Shown here one piece after another: positions 43,793-53,847 of a DNA stretch of 64,000 nt (positions are counted from its first letter, which is position 1; every line of letters begins with the position of its first letter). Position numbers and translations under genes: made by a program. Origin of the DNA: an uncultured Helicobacteraceae bacterium (GTDB taxonomy: Bacteria > Campylobacterota > Campylobacteria > Campylobacterales > Helicobacteraceae); the NCBI GenBank assembly GCA_947588965.1, contig CANQAN010000009.1, forward strand, positions 16,895-80,894, read 5' to 3'. The notes under the pieces are model-generated. The model had not been told where the DNA came from. It did no database searches and worked only from the letters and a program-made list of their open reading frames with translations.

Positions 43793-44406
43793 GGAAAACA
43801 CACATTGGCTTGGCGCTTGGATTGAGCGCAGTTGGAATCTCTCTTGTCTCCCCCTTAGCGCAAATAACATTTCACACAAAGGATTTGAGCCTTTTTTATG
43901 GAGCAGTAGCGTTTGGTGCGTTATTGCCCGATATTGATGAGCCAAATTCTACTTTGGGACGTAAAACACTTGGAATCTCTAATGCCCTAAGGGCGCTTTT
44001 TGGACATCGTGGATTCACACACAGCCTTTGTTTTATAGCGATTCTTATGTTTTTGCTTGTTTTGCTTGGTGTTTTTAAAGGTGGAGTGATGAATGAGGCT
44101 TTGGGTGCGCTTCCCTTTTTGCAAAATTTTGTCTCACAATATGGATTGCAAGATATTTTGTGGGATTCTTTGGATAAAGGGAGTCTTTGGATGCTTGCTT
44201 TTGGAATCTTTTGGGGTTGCGTGTTTCATCTCTGTGGAGACATGCTCACTCCCAGTGGCGTTCCTCTGTTGCTGCCCTTTAGTACGCGGAGTTTTCATTT
44301 GACACCATACTTTTTGCGCTTTAGGACGGGGAGTGTGTTTGACTATGGAGTGGGGGCTTTAGGATTCTTTGTTTTTGCGTTTTTAAACGCAAAAATTCTG
44401 TTGTGA
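43786..44406 (+). CDS. DUF457/YdjM-type membrane-bound metal-dependent hydrolase
   Basis: 206 residues with four or five hydrophobic segments. Diagnostic pieces are GKTHIGLALGLSAVGI at the start, GALLPDIDEPNSTLGRKT near 45, FGHRGFTHSLCF near 73 and HLCGDMLTPSGVPLLLPF near 146; the conserved His and Asp residues suggest a metal site at the membrane face. Family members include phage- and LexA-linked YdjM, but no substrate is known. GGAGAGG precedes the ATG. Confidence 0.85.
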   Translation: MLGKTHIGLALGLSAVGISLVSPLAQITFHTKDLSLFYGAVAFGALLPDIDEPNSTLGRKTLGISNALRALFGHRGFTHSLCFIAILMFLLVLLGVFKGGVMNEALGALPFLQNFVSQYGLQDILWDSLDKGSLWMLAFGIFWGCVFHLCGDMLTPSGVPLLLPFSTRSFHLTPYFLRFRTGSVFDYGVGALGFFVFAFLNAKILL

Positions 44407-44476
44407 ATCCAAAAAGACTTCACATTCTATTCACAGATAAATTCTAAAATGATGCAAAAATTTCAAAAGAGTTAAA

Positions 44477-45163
44477 ATGCAAAAGAGGGCGAAAATCTTA
44501 CTTCTTGAAGATGATATGATGTTGCAAGAAATCATCGCAGAATACCTAGAAGAAGAAGGCTATGAGGTGCTTTGCTTTGAAAATGGATTGGAAGCGGCAG
44601 AACGTGCTTATGAAGAGGATTTTGATATTTTGTTGCTTGATGTGATGGTTGAGGGGCAAAGTGGTTTTGAGGCTCTACGTGAAGTGCGACAAAGTGGCAA
44701 GGACACACCCGCGATATTCATTAGCGCACGCAATACATTAAAGGACTTGGAGGTTGGCTTTAAGAGCGGATGTGATGATTATTTGAGGAAGCCCTTTGAG
44801 TTGTCTGAATTATTGCTTCGGATTGAAGCACAACTCAAGCACAGACACAAACAGCAGATTTTTGATTTTGAGAATGGATACAGCTTTGATAGTTCTAGCG
44901 GGATTTTGTCTTTTAAGGGAAAGGTGCAACAACTGCCTAGCAAAGAGAGAGAACTTTTGAATATTTTGCTTGAATCTCAAGGGAAATTTGTCCCTTTAGA
45001 ATCCATATATGCGCATCTTTGGGGTGATGAAAATCCAAGTGAGGGGGCTTTACGCGTGTATATTAAGCATTTGCGCCAAATTGTCGGAAAGGACAGAATC
45101 CTCACAAGACGCGCAGAGGGCTATTGTATCCAAAACATCGCACAGGATCGCAAAAATGGCTGA
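44477..45163 (+). CDS. OmpR-family response regulator
   Basis: 228 residues: receiver domain with LLLEDDMM (acidic pair), phospho-acceptor Asp55 (LLLDVM), PAIFISA (Thr/Ser position), and DDYLRKPF (Lys), then an OmpR-type winged helix (LPSKERELLNILLE, RVYIKHLRQIVG). It is the partner of the adjacent kinase, whose ATG lies within its last codons. I cannot say which known Campylobacterota system (for example CrdR or CprR) it matches. Confidence 0.94.
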   Translation: MQKRAKILLLEDDMMLQEIIAEYLEEEGYEVLCFENGLEAAERAYEEDFDILLLDVMVEGQSGFEALREVRQSGKDTPAIFISARNTLKDLEVGFKSGCDDYLRKPFELSELLLRIEAQLKHRHKQQIFDFENGYSFDSSSGILSFKGKVQQLPSKERELLNILLESQGKFVPLESIYAHLWGDENPSEGALRVYIKHLRQIVGKDRILTRRAEGYCIQNIAQDRKNG

Positions 45164-46439
45164 CATTGGCAAAAAAACCGCGCTGAAAATTTTATCGCTT
45201 TATTTGCTGACAAATTGTGTCTTTTTGGCGTTTGCGTGTTATGGATGGTATTTGATTGAGAAAAAATCCATTTTGGAATTCAACGCAGGAATCTTGTATC
45301 AAGAAAATCACAGCTTGACAGCTTCTTTGTATGGGGGAGTGCAGACGCGACAAAAGGGATTTTTGGAGCTTTTAGACGCACTTTCTAAAGAGCTTGAGAT
45401 TCCCTTTATGATTGTGGATAAAAATGGGCAGATTTTTTTTAATACACTCTCTTTTCTTAAGGATTCTGCGCAAGTTGAGGAGATTTTGCAGACAAAAGAG
45501 CTTTTTAGTCATTATCCCCTAAAGAGCCACCATGGAAAGATAGTGTGGATTGATGATGTTATGTACTTTGTCACACAACGTCTGAAAGGAGGATTTTGGC
45601 ATTCGGTACGCGAGAAATTTGGAGATGAGATTCCAAAGGACGATTTGTTTCTTGTCATTGCAACAAGTGGAATCCAAGCGGAGATTAACGCGCTTTTGAG
45701 GATGATTTTTGGAAGTTTTGTGATAATCTTATCACTTATGGGGGTGGTTGCGTATTTTTTGGTTCTTTTGAGTCTGAAGCCCTTAGGGGAAAAGATTAAT
45801 TCCCTCAATGCTTTTATTAAGGATTCCACACATGAGATTAATACGCCCTTAAGTGTTATTTTAATGAGTGTTGAGCGCATTAAGACTGAATCCTTGCCCC
45901 ATGAAGAGCGACGTAAAATTTCGCGCATTGTCCTTGCGGCAAAGACATTAAAGAGCATTTATCAAGATTTGCTGTTTTATGCCTTTAAAGATGTGCAAGA
46001 GCCCCCCAAAGAAAGCATTTCTATGCCAGAACTCATAAGGGAGCGCGTGGCTTATTTTGAGCCTTTTTTTAAAAGCAAAAATATTGTTCTGCATTTTAAG
46101 GAACAAGAGCCCTGCAAGAATCCCTTGAATGCTAACTACAGCCACATTGTGCGCGTGGTTGATAATCTACTAGAAAATGCGCTCAAATACACAAAAAGCG
46201 GTGGATATGTGGAGATTACTTTAGGTGCGGATTGTTTGAGGATTGAAGATAGTGGTTGTGGAATCGCAAAGGAGGATTTGCCCTTTATTTTTAACAAATA
46301 CTTTCGGGCAAACAATCAACACGGTGGTTTTGGAATCGGACTTTCAATTGTGAAACAAATTTGTGATTTTTATCAGCTGAAGATTCATTGTGAGAGTGCT
46401 TTGGGGCGTGGGAGTATTTTTACACTTAATTGGGCTTAA
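45156..46439 (+). CDS. Sensor histidine kinase
   Basis: About 427 residues: membrane helix 1 (about 11-32), a periplasmic domain of about 145 residues, membrane helix 2 (about 184-206), then HisKA with STHEINTPL (His226) and an HATPase_c domain with DNLLENALKY (N box), EDSGCGIAKED (G1) and FGIGLSIVKQ (G2). The ATG lies inside the regulator's stop region (ATGGCTGA). The signal sensed is unknown; no Cys/His metal cluster is obvious in the periplasmic part. Confidence 0.93.
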   Translation: MADIGKKTALKILSLYLLTNCVFLAFACYGWYLIEKKSILEFNAGILYQENHSLTASLYGGVQTRQKGFLELLDALSKELEIPFMIVDKNGQIFFNTLSFLKDSAQVEEILQTKELFSHYPLKSHHGKIVWIDDVMYFVTQRLKGGFWHSVREKFGDEIPKDDLFLVIATSGIQAEINALLRMIFGSFVIILSLMGVVAYFLVLLSLKPLGEKINSLNAFIKDSTHEINTPLSVILMSVERIKTESLPHEERRKISRIVLAAKTLKSIYQDLLFYAFKDVQEPPKESISMPELIRERVAYFEPFFKSKNIVLHFKEQEPCKNPLNANYSHIVRVVDNLLENALKYTKSGGYVEITLGADCLRIEDSGCGIAKEDLPFIFNKYFRANNQHGGFGIGLSIVKQICDFYQLKIHCESALGRGSIFTLNWA

Positions 46440-46512
46440 TGTTTGTTGGATTCTTTATAAAGTGGAATCCTTTTTGCTGTCTTTTTAGAAAAATGATTCA
46501 AAAGGGATTGTG

Positions 46513-47205
46513 ATGCGTATCTTAAAAACATGGGGACTGGGGATTCTTTGGGGATGGTTATTTTTAACTTCATTGAATGCAGCACAGCAAGGACTTCCAA
46601 ACTCAAATTACACAAACGCACAACATCCGCTTTTACAAGAGAGAAAAAAGATTTTATTGGGCGTCTATGGTTCTTATGATAAGGCAGAATCGGATGCGGA
46701 TTTGGAAGTTGCAGGTTTTGAGCCACAGACGCACAATCTTAGTGAAAAGCAATTGGGGCTTGGGATTCAAATTGGCTATTTGTTGAGTGAAAATCACAGA
46801 ATTTTGGCAAATTTAGAACATCACTTTAAAGAGCATGGATTTTCCTATGAGCTCCTCACAATTGCCTATGCACTCACTCCGAGAATTCCTAATACGATGA
46901 ATTGGAGATTGCTTTTATCGGCAAATGCGGGAATCACTTATGGACACTTTGATAGTGGAAGTTTTGTTATCAATGACAATAGTTTGAGCTCACTCTCTTA
47001 TTTGGGATTCACCTATGGAGTGAAAGCGGGACTGATACGTTCTTTTCAAAATGGTGAGTTAGAGTTTGGAGTGCAGGCACGACGTTTAAACTTCGGTGAA
47101 GAAAATGGCTCATTAATGATTAATGACACTCCTAATAATGTCATGTTGGATTTGGGCAAGACTTCAATGCTTGGCTTTTATGTCGGATACAACTATTTAT
47201 TTTAG
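46513..47205 (+). CDS. Outer-membrane beta-barrel protein
   Basis: 230 residues: signal peptide (residues about 1-24, ending SLNAA), a short polar segment, then alternating amphipathic strands (KKILLGVYGSYDKAES, LGLGIQIGYLL, GVKAGLIRSF, ELEFGVQARRLNFG) and the C-terminal GFYVGYNYLF, ending in the aromatic residue typical for BAM-inserted barrels. It resembles 8-strand Campylobacterota barrels in general form. It lies 73 bases after the kinase and may be its target, which is inference. Confidence 0.8.
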   Translation: MRILKTWGLGILWGWLFLTSLNAAQQGLPNSNYTNAQHPLLQERKKILLGVYGSYDKAESDADLEVAGFEPQTHNLSEKQLGLGIQIGYLLSENHRILANLEHHFKEHGFSYELLTIAYALTPRIPNTMNWRLLLSANAGITYGHFDSGSFVINDNSLSSLSYLGFTYGVKAGLIRSFQNGELEFGVQARRLNFGEENGSLMINDTPNNVMLDLGKTSMLGFYVGYNYLF

Positions 47206-47223
47206 GGATTCTTATGAGGATTT

Positions 47224-47307
47224 ATGAATATCAAGCAAAAAGAAAAAAAGAAGTGTTTGTGTGGTATTAATGAGAGAGATTGTGACAGAAAGAAACTGAA
47301 ATTTTAA
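47224..47307 (+). CDS. Possible 27-residue Cys-rich peptide
   Basis: An ATG with GAGGA spaced five bases upstream opens a 27-codon frame (MNIKQKEKKKCLCGINERDC then a basic end). It is basic, with Cys at 11, 13 and 20. It fills much of the 152-base gap between the outer-membrane protein and fabG. There is no homology evidence; it may be chance. Confidence 0.25.
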   Translation: MNIKQKEKKKCLCGINERDCDRKKLKF

Positions 47308-47357
47308 GCATTTTAAGATAAGATTATAAAAGATTTTATTTGAAAAAGGCTTAGAAT

Positions 47358-48101
47358 ATGGAATTTTGCGGGAAGAATGTCTTAATCACGGGCGGAAGCA
47401 AGGGAATTGGTGCGGAGATTGCTAAAGTGTTAGCAAGAGAAGGCTTGAAGGTTTGGATTAACTATCGCTCTAAACCAGAACTTGCCGATGCCTTGCAAAA
47501 AGAAATCATAGAAAATGGTGGAAGTGCTGCTGTTGTGAGTTTTGATGCGACAAAAGAAGAGGAGTTTTTAGCGGGGATTGAAGCGATTTTGAGCAGTGAT
47601 GGTGCATTGGCCTTTTTGGTCAATAACGCAGGAATTACAAATGACAAACTCTCTATGCGCATGAAAACAGAGGAATTTACGAGCATTTTAGAATCCAATC
47701 TCACTTCCAGCTTCATTGGTTGTCGTGAGGCATTAAAAATTATGCGCAAACAGGGATATGGTGCGGTGGTCAATATTTCTTCAATTATCGGAGAAATAGG
47801 GAATGTCGGGCAGTGTAATTATGCAGCAAGTAAGGGAGGAATGATAGCTATGACAAAGTCCTTTGCTAAGGAGGGTGGAAGCAAGGGGATTCGCTTTAAT
47901 TGTGTAACGCCCGGATTCATTTGTAGCGATATGACAAAAGGGCTTAAAGAGGAGGTTAAGCAGTTTTATTTACAAAATATTCCGCTTGGGCGCTTTGGAG
48001 AGGGAAAGGAGATCGCAGAATCTGTCGCATTTCTACTCTCGCAAGGGGCAAGTTACATCACGGGTGAAGTCTTAAAAGTTAATGGTGGATTATATATGTA
48101 G
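47358..48101 (+). CDS. fabG: 3-oxoacyl-ACP reductase
   Basis: 247 residues, a short-chain dehydrogenase: ITGGSKGIGAEIAK near 10, NNAGITND near 88, NISSIIGEIGNVGQCNYAASKGG near 135-158 (Ser, Tyr, Lys triad), and a C-terminal SYITGEVLKVNGGLYM. It reduces 3-oxoacyl-ACP with NADPH in fatty-acid elongation. It heads the fabG-acpP-fabF-accA group. Confidence 0.95.
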   Translation: MEFCGKNVLITGGSKGIGAEIAKVLAREGLKVWINYRSKPELADALQKEIIENGGSAAVVSFDATKEEEFLAGIEAILSSDGALAFLVNNAGITNDKLSMRMKTEEFTSILESNLTSSFIGCREALKIMRKQGYGAVVNISSIIGEIGNVGQCNYAASKGGMIAMTKSFAKEGGSKGIRFNCVTPGFICSDMTKGLKEEVKQFYLQNIPLGRFGEGKEIAESVAFLLSQGASYITGEVLKVNGGLYM

Positions 48102-48129
48102 TTAAAAAATCATTTAAGAATAATTTGAC

Positions 48130-48135
48130 TACAAT
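48130..48135 (+). promoter_or_regulatory. Putative promoter -10 for acpP
   Basis: TACAAT in the 66-base gap between fabG and acpP, 33 bases before the ATG. It would let the abundant carrier protein be made at a higher level than FabG. Confidence 0.5.
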
Positions 48136-48167
48136 ATATCTTATTGATTTTTTTAAGGAGATTTGCG

Positions 48168-48401
48168 ATGGCAATATTTGAAGATGTAAAAGCTGTTGTT
48201 GTGGAGCAACTCAATGTCAATGAGGGCGAAGTGAAGCCAGAATCCAAATTTGTTGATGACTTAGGGGCAGATTCCTTAGATGTCGTGGAACTCGTTATGG
48301 CATTAGAAGAAAAATTTGAAATTGAAATTCCCGATGAGGAAGCAGAAAAGATTCAAACAGTCGGCGATGTGGTCGCATATATCGAGAAGGCAAAGGCTTA
48401 A
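48168..48401 (+). CDS. acpP: Acyl carrier protein
   Basis: 77 residues, acidic, with the pantetheinylation site [15 protein letters not shown] near residue 37 (Ser) and the family ending. It carries acyl chains as a thioester. Strong AAGGAG before the ATG. ATG 48168 is preferred over an earlier in-frame ATG because it gives the standard N-terminus ([11 protein letters not shown]). Confidence 0.97.
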   Translation: MAIFEDVKAVVVEQLNVNEGEVKPESKFVDDLGADSLDVVELVMALEEKFEIEIPDEEAEKIQTVGDVVAYIEKAKA

Positions 48402-48459
48402 TTCCTGTATGCCTTCGCATACACAAATGACAACCAAAATCACAAGTTAAGGAAAGCAT

Positions 48460-49695
48460 ATGAGGCGCGTGGTAGTGACGGGAATTGGCATGATTAATGC
48501 ACTTGGATTAAACAGAGAAGATTCTTTTAGGGCTATTATCGATGGAAAATGCGGGGTTAAAACAATCTCCTCTTTTGATGTTTCTGACTTTCCTGTGAAA
48601 ATCGCAGCAGAAATCACGGATTTTGATCCAAACTCCGTGATGGATGCAAAGGAAGTCAAAAAGGCCGATCGCTTCATTCAGCTCGGGCTTAAAGCCTCTA
48701 AAGAAGCTATGCAAGATAGCGGACTTCTTAACACGCAAGGCTCCTTGCTAGAATCTGTCAATCCCGAGAGCTTTGGGATTAGCTCTGCTTCGGGGATTGG
48801 TGGATTGGGGAATATTGAAAAAAATTCTGTGGTTAATTTTGAACGCGGACCAAAACGCATTTCCCCCTTTTTCATTCCCTCTGCTCTTGTCAATATGCTG
48901 GGAGGCTTTATCTCAATTGATTATGCCCTCAAAGGACCAAATCTTGCGAGTGTTACCGCATGTGCAGCAGGCACACATGGAATCATTGAAGCAGCAAAGA
49001 CAATTTTGCTTCATTGTGCTGACAGAATGCTTGTTGTAGCGGCAGAATCGGCGATTTGTGGAGTTGGGATTGGTGGATTTGCAGCAATGAAAGCTCTCTC
49101 GGATAGAAATGAAGAGCCACAACTTGCAAGCCGTCCCTTTGATGCAGAGCGCAATGGTTTTGTCATGGGCGAGGGTGCGGCTGCTTTAGTGCTTGAGGAT
49201 TATGAGCTTGCAAAGGCGCGAAATGCGACTATTTATGCGGAATTGGTAGGTTTTGGTGAGAGTGGAGATGCGCATCATATTACAACTCCTGCACCAGAGG
49301 GAGAGGGTGCGTATCGTGCGATGAAAATGGCACTCCAGATGGCCAATGTTAAGATTGACTACATTAATGCACATGGGACAAGCACGAAGTATAATGACCT
49401 CTATGAAACGCTTGCGCTTAAAAAAATCTTTGGCACTTCTGTGCCACCTGTCAGCTCTACGAAGGGGCAAATCGGCCATTGTCTTGGTGCTGCAGGGGGA
49501 TTGGAGGCAGTTATTTCAATTATGGCACTACAGAGGGGGACCCTGCCTCCGACGATTAATCAGACAGCAAAAGATCCCGATTGTGATTTGGATTATATTC
49601 CAAATGTTGCAAGGGATGCACACATCGATGCCATAATGAGCAATTCTTTTGGCTTTGGCGGAACCAATGGGGTTGTGATTTTTAAAAGAGTGTGA
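48460..49695 (+). CDS. fabF: 3-oxoacyl-ACP synthase II
   Basis: 411 residues. Catalytic motifs: [11 protein letters not shown] near 165 (Cys), [12 protein letters not shown] near 305 (His) and [12 protein letters not shown] near 340 (His). It elongates acyl-ACP with malonyl-ACP and adjusts chain composition. AAGGAAAGC precedes the ATG. The TGA lies 2 bases before the GTG of accA. Confidence 0.96.
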   Translation: MRRVVVTGIGMINALGLNREDSFRAIIDGKCGVKTISSFDVSDFPVKIAAEITDFDPNSVMDAKEVKKADRFIQLGLKASKEAMQDSGLLNTQGSLLESVNPESFGISSASGIGGLGNIEKNSVVNFERGPKRISPFFIPSALVNMLGGFISIDYALKGPNLASVTACAAGTHGIIEAAKTILLHCADRMLVVAAESAICGVGIGGFAAMKALSDRNEEPQLASRPFDAERNGFVMGEGAAALVLEDYELAKARNATIYAELVGFGESGDAHHITTPAPEGEGAYRAMKMALQMANVKIDYINAHGTSTKYNDLYETLALKKIFGTSVPPVSSTKGQIGHCLGAAGGLEAVISIMALQRGTLPPTINQTAKDPDCDLDYIPNVARDAHIDAIMSNSFGFGGTNGVVIFKRV

Positions 49696-49697
49696 TT

Positions 49698-50636
49698 GTG
49701 GCGACTTATTTGGATTTTGAGGTGAAGATTAAAAATATACAAGAAAACATCACAACAGCGCAACTCAAAAACGATGTCCATGCCATTGAGATTTTGCAAA
49801 AAGACTTGGATAAAGAAGTTGCAAAAGTTTATACCAATCTCTCTGACTATCAGAAATTACAACTTGCGCGACATCCCGATAGACCTTATGCGATGGACTA
49901 TATTGAGTTGATTTTAGAGGATGCCATAGAGATTCATGGGGACAGACATTTTTGCGATGACAATGCGATTGTTTGTTTTTTAGGGAAGATTAGGAATCAA
50001 AAAGTCATGGTGATCGGTGAAGAAAAGGGTCGTGGGACGAAAAATAAACTTCATCGTAATTTTGGAATGCCTCATCCAGAGGGCTATCGTAAGGCTTTAC
50101 GTGCTGCTAAAATGGCAGAGAAATTTCAAATTCCGCTTTTGATGTTTATTGACACGCCCGGTGCATATCCGGGTGTTGGCGCAGAGGAACGTGGGCAAAG
50201 TGAGGCGATAGCAAAAAATCTTCAAGAATTTAGCGCATTAAAGATTCCGACAATTTCTGTTGTCATTGGCGAGGGTGGAAGCGGTGGCGCCCTTGCTATA
50301 GGTGTTGCGGACAGATTGGCAATGATGCAATATTCTGTGTTTAGTGTCATTTCACCAGAGGGCTGTGCCGCGATTTTATGGAATGATCCAGAGAAAATTG
50401 AGAGCGCGACACAGGCACTCAAAATCACTCCAGAAGATCTAAAGGCAGCCAATCTCATCGATGCTATCATACAAGAGCCAAAAATAGGTGCACATAGGAA
50501 TAAAGAGGAAGCTGCTCGGGCGCTTCAAGATTATTTTTTAGAGGCACTTGATTCTATCCGTAACGATCCCGATTATTTGCAAAATCGCTATAAAAAACTC
50601 ATGTCTTATGGAAGTTTTCAAGAGAAGCTCTCATAA
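49698..50636 (+). CDS. accA: Acetyl-CoA carboxylase carboxyltransferase subunit alpha
   Basis: About 312 residues. [20 protein letters not shown] near 55, [28 protein letters not shown] near 110, [20 protein letters not shown] near 150, and [12 protein letters not shown] near 190 mark the carboxyltransferase fold. It transfers carboxyl from carboxybiotin to acetyl-CoA with AccD (not in the window). The start is GTG; 49698 gives the family N-terminus (MATYLDFE), while GTG 49692 is two codons earlier. Confidence 0.95.
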   Translation: MATYLDFEVKIKNIQENITTAQLKNDVHAIEILQKDLDKEVAKVYTNLSDYQKLQLARHPDRPYAMDYIELILEDAIEIHGDRHFCDDNAIVCFLGKIRNQKVMVIGEEKGRGTKNKLHRNFGMPHPEGYRKALRAAKMAEKFQIPLLMFIDTPGAYPGVGAEERGQSEAIAKNLQEFSALKIPTISVVIGEGGSGGALAIGVADRLAMMQYSVFSVISPEGCAAILWNDPEKIESATQALKITPEDLKAANLIDAIIQEPKIGAHRNKEEAARALQDYFLEALDSIRNDPDYLQNRYKKLMSYGSFQEKLS

Positions 50637-50742
50637 GACTTTGATTGATTTTGCGTTAATGAGAGCTTTTGTCTTGTGTGGCGCTTCAGTGTATCTTGCA
50701 GGAAATGAATAATAGGCATAAAGTGGTGTGCAAGGAGTCGTT

Positions 50743-51906
50743 ATGCGTATTGTGATTACAGGTGGAGGAACGGGCGGACATTTAAGTGTTGCAAGGGCAT
50801 TTTTAGAGGAATTTACAAGACGCGGATTTGTCTGTGCTTTTATCGGCTCACAAAATGGGCAAGACAGAATGTATTTTGAACAAGAAGAGCGATTCTTGCA
50901 AAAGGATTTCTTAGAAACTTCGGGTGTTGTTAATAAGGAAGGATGGGCGTTTTTTAAGGCACTTTGGAGGCAAATGTTTGCATTTTGGCAAGCCTTTGGA
51001 CTTATAAAGAATTTTCAAGCAGATTTTGTGTTTTCTGTGGGGGGATATTCTGCTGCTCCAGCGGCTTTTGCTACGTTATTTTTAAGAATCCCTTTGATTA
51101 TCCATGAGCAAAATGCAAAGATCGGCCGCTTAAATCAGATTTTAAAGCCTTTTGCAAAGCTCTTCTTTTCTTCATATTTGGAGAGTTCCCCGATTCGTTT
51201 TTATCCTGTTTCAGAGAGATTTTTTGAATGCGCACGGGTGCGCAAGGAGATTAAAAACATTCTTTTTATGGGAGGTTCTCAAGGTGCAAAGAGTCTCAAT
51301 GATTTTGCTCTAACCGTTGCGCAAGATTTAAAAAATGCGCATCTTAAGGTGTTTCATCAGTGTGGTTTAGGAAATTTAAAGCACGTTTGTTTGGAATATT
51401 TAGAGCAGGGATTAAATGTCGGAATCTTAGGCAGTGAAGAGGAGTTTGGAGAGATTGTTGCAGAGATTTCTATAAAAAATGCGGAATCTTTACAGAGGAT
51501 CGCAGAAAATTGGGATTCAAAGGGACTTGTTAAATTTGATGTCATTCTTTTTGGATTCAGCAAAGAGATGTTTAAAATATTAAATCTTTGCGACTTTGCC
51601 GTGTGTCGCGCGGGGGCGAGTTCTTTGTGGGAGCTTTGCGCTAATGGATTGCCAGCCTTGTTTGTCCCCTATCCCTATGCAGCGGGAAATCATCAATATT
51701 ATAATGCGCATTTTATTGAGCAAAAGGGGCTTGGATTCTTGTGTTTGGAGCAGAATCTTTTTTGCGATGTTTTATGGGATTGTTTGGAATTGGCGAGGGA
51801 GAGAATCGCACAAATCAGCCAGAATCTACAACAAGAATGTGCCAAAGATGCCACCACACAAATGTGCGATGTGATTTTGGCGCATTACAAATCCAAAAGG
51901 GCATAG
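50743..51906 (+). CDS. murG: UDP-N-acetylglucosamine transferase MurG
   Basis: About 387 residues; GT28 fold. [13 protein letters not shown] at the start binds the lipid carrier/phosphate, [13 protein letters not shown] near 100, [13 protein letters not shown] near 125, and the C-terminal [36 protein letters not shown] block binds UDP-GlcNAc. It converts lipid I to lipid II. AAGGAG precedes the ATG. Its last 22 bases overlap the convergent apt. Confidence 0.95.
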   Translation: MRIVITGGGTGGHLSVARAFLEEFTRRGFVCAFIGSQNGQDRMYFEQEERFLQKDFLETSGVVNKEGWAFFKALWRQMFAFWQAFGLIKNFQADFVFSVGGYSAAPAAFATLFLRIPLIIHEQNAKIGRLNQILKPFAKLFFSSYLESSPIRFYPVSERFFECARVRKEIKNILFMGGSQGAKSLNDFALTVAQDLKNAHLKVFHQCGLGNLKHVCLEYLEQGLNVGILGSEEEFGEIVAEISIKNAESLQRIAENWDSKGLVKFDVILFGFSKEMFKILNLCDFAVCRAGASSLWELCANGLPALFVPYPYAAGNHQYYNAHFIEQKGLGFLCLEQNLFCDVLWDCLELARERIAQISQNLQQECAKDATTQMCDVILAHYKSKRA

Positions 51907-52430
51907 ACAGGCGTGATGGAGCGCAATTTTTCTGCACCACCTAAGTCTTCAAGATTAATGATAAAACATGATTCTACACATTTGGCGCCCGCTTGTTTGA
52001 TAAGATTAACTGCGGCCAATGCCGTGCCTCCTGTAGCGATTAAATCATCAATTAAAAGTACATTTGGAGTTGCATTTTGGGTATTTTTAAAGGCATCGAT
52101 ATGGACTTCAATCTCACTAAAACCATATTCTAAAGAATATTTTTCTGAAATGGTCGTGTAGGGGAGTTTGCCTTTTTTGCGTATGGGGACGAATCCGATA
52201 TTGAGCGCGTAGGCAAGAGCGGAGCCAAAGATAAATCCGCGACTTTCAACGCCTACGATGAAGTCTAGTTTGTGATGGGCATAACGTTCTTTGAGGATTG
52301 AGATTGCCAGACAAAAGGCTTCTTTAGAATTAAGAAGTGTTGTTACATCGCGAAACACGATACCGGGCTTTGGATAATCGTTGATTGTGCGAATGGATTG
52401 TAAAAGAATCTCTTTTTGTGCCTGTGTCAT
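51885..52430 (-). CDS. apt: Adenine phosphoribosyltransferase
   Basis: 181 residues: [17 protein letters not shown] near 18, [15 protein letters not shown] near 60 and the PRPP motif [20 protein letters not shown] near 120. It salvages adenine to AMP. AAGGAGAATGA precedes the ATG. The 3' end overlaps murG by 22 bases on the opposite strand. Confidence 0.96.
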   Translation of the reverse strand: MTQAQKEILLQSIRTINDYPKPGIVFRDVTTLLNSKEAFCLAISILKERYAHHKLDFIVGVESRGFIFGSALAYALNIGFVPIRKKGKLPYTTISEKYSLEYGFSEIEVHIDAFKNTQNATPNVLLIDDLIATGGTALAAVNLIKQAGAKCVESCFIINLEDLGGAEKLRSITPVYALLDL

Positions 52431-52465
52431 TCATTCTCCTTTTTGAATGCAAATTATTTTGGATT

Positions 52466-53182
52466 TTACAATATTTGCATAATAAACGCACTTAAAAAGC
52501 CTAAAAATAAAAAAGGCACAAAAGGTACGGCATTTTTTGTACGTTTTCTCAATGAGCAAAAAGCAAAAAATATAAGGGCATAGATTGCTGCTAAAAAGAT
52601 AGCAATCGCACCATAGGAGGCTTCAAGTCCTACTCCTAAAACACCAAAAACAATAATGTCGCCCTCTCCTAAGACTTCTTTTTGCAAGATTCCTCCCACA
52701 AAGAGTCGCAAAAAACTTGCAAATCCCATAAAGCTAAGCCCACTCACACAAACAATCTCAAAGGAATCATAAAACAAAAAGGCGCAAATCCCGCACAAGA
52801 ACAGGTTGAGAAAATTCAAACCATCGGGGATGGCAAGAAAATCAATGTCAATAATGCTTAAAACATAAAAGGTTAAGAGAAAAAAGAAAAAAGGGATTCC
52901 GCTTGTGCCTAAGAATAAAAAGCAAAGAGCCGCTAGGAGTGTGCCAAAAACTTCGCTGATAAGATAGAAATTTGGAATCCTTGCGCCACAATATCTGCAA
53001 GAAGCGCGACAGAGTAAAAAGCTCAAAATTGGAATCTTGTCGCGCCATTTTAACGCTCTCTTGCATTGCGGACAAAAGGAATTGGGGCTTATGATGCTTA
53101 GATTGCGCGGGATTCTGTAGATTAATACATTTGCAAACGAGCCAAAAACAGCCCCAATGCAACAGACAAACAATAATTCCAT
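52466..53182 (-). CDS. Prepilin peptidase (type IV leader peptidase, PilD-like)
   Basis: 238 residues, multi-spanning membrane protein. The N-terminal GSFANVLIYRIPR and two Cys pairs (CPQC near 37 and CRYC near 62, the zinc-like site of full-length PilD) are followed by the A24 domain with IDIDFLAIPD near 112 and GEGDIIVFGVLGV near 175 (the two catalytic Asp). It would cleave leader peptides from type IV-like pseudopilins. No pilin gene is in this window, but the PilM/N/O-like cassette (31.7-33.8 kb) may be served. Confidence 0.92.
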   Translation of the reverse strand: MELLFVCCIGAVFGSFANVLIYRIPRNLSIISPNSFCPQCKRALKWRDKIPILSFLLCRASCRYCGARIPNFYLISEVFGTLLAALCFLFLGTSGIPFFFFLLTFYVLSIIDIDFLAIPDGLNFLNLFLCGICAFLFYDSFEIVCVSGLSFMGFASFLRLFVGGILQKEVLGEGDIIVFGVLGVGLEASYGAIAIFLAAIYALIFFAFCSLRKRTKNAVPFVPFLFLGFLSAFIMQIL

Positions 53183-53244
53183 TTTGAGATTCCTTGCGGG
53201 AAAGTTTTGCTAAAATTTTATCCATTTTTGTTTTAAGGGAGTCT

Positions 53245-53847
53245 ATGCGACATTATCCGACAATAGGAATCTTTGGTGGTTCTTTTGATCCCCCACATTG
53301 CGGACATTTATCCATCATTAATGCCGCGATTCAGACATTAAAACTTCAAAAATTATTCATTGTGCCGAGCTTTTTGAATCCCTTTAAAGAGAGCTTTTAT
53401 TTTGAGCCAAAGATGCGACTGGAGTGGTTAAAAATCCTGCAACAAGAAATTTGCTTGCAAGATTGTGAAGTGCTTGTCCTTGATTATGAAGTGGCACAAC
53501 AAGCTCCAACGCCAACTTACAAGACTTTAGAATTCATTCAAAAGACCTATGCCACAGCGCAAGATTCCTTTTGTCTCCTGCTTGGTGCAGACAATGTGGC
53601 TTCCTTGCACAAATGGGCAAATTTTTCTTGGCTTCAAAAAAATGTAGAATTTGTTATAATTCCACGCAAAGGCTGTGTGATTCCGCGCAATTTCAAGCAA
53701 CTTACAATAAAAGAGATTCCAATAAGCTCCACGCAGTTGCGCAAGATGCTTGAGAGCGGAGATTATTTTGCAGCATCAAAATGGATTCCACAATCTCTTT
53801 TAGAATCTGTCATAAAGGAAGCAAATTGCAAGACAAACAAGCATTAG
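53245..53847 (+). CDS. nadD: Nicotinate-nucleotide adenylyltransferase
   Basis: 200 residues. GIFGGSFDPPHCGHLSI near the start is the nucleotidyltransferase H-x-G-H motif; EIPISSTQLRKML near 165 is the second ISST-R motif. It adenylates nicotinate mononucleotide in NAD synthesis. AAGGGA precedes ATG 53245. It overlaps the rsfS coding region. Confidence 0.94.
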   Translation: MRHYPTIGIFGGSFDPPHCGHLSIINAAIQTLKLQKLFIVPSFLNPFKESFYFEPKMRLEWLKILQQEICLQDCEVLVLDYEVAQQAPTPTYKTLEFIQKTYATAQDSFCLLLGADNVASLHKWANFSWLQKNVEFVIIPRKGCVIPRNFKQLTIKEIPISSTQLRKMLESGDYFAASKWIPQSLLESVIKEANCKTNKH

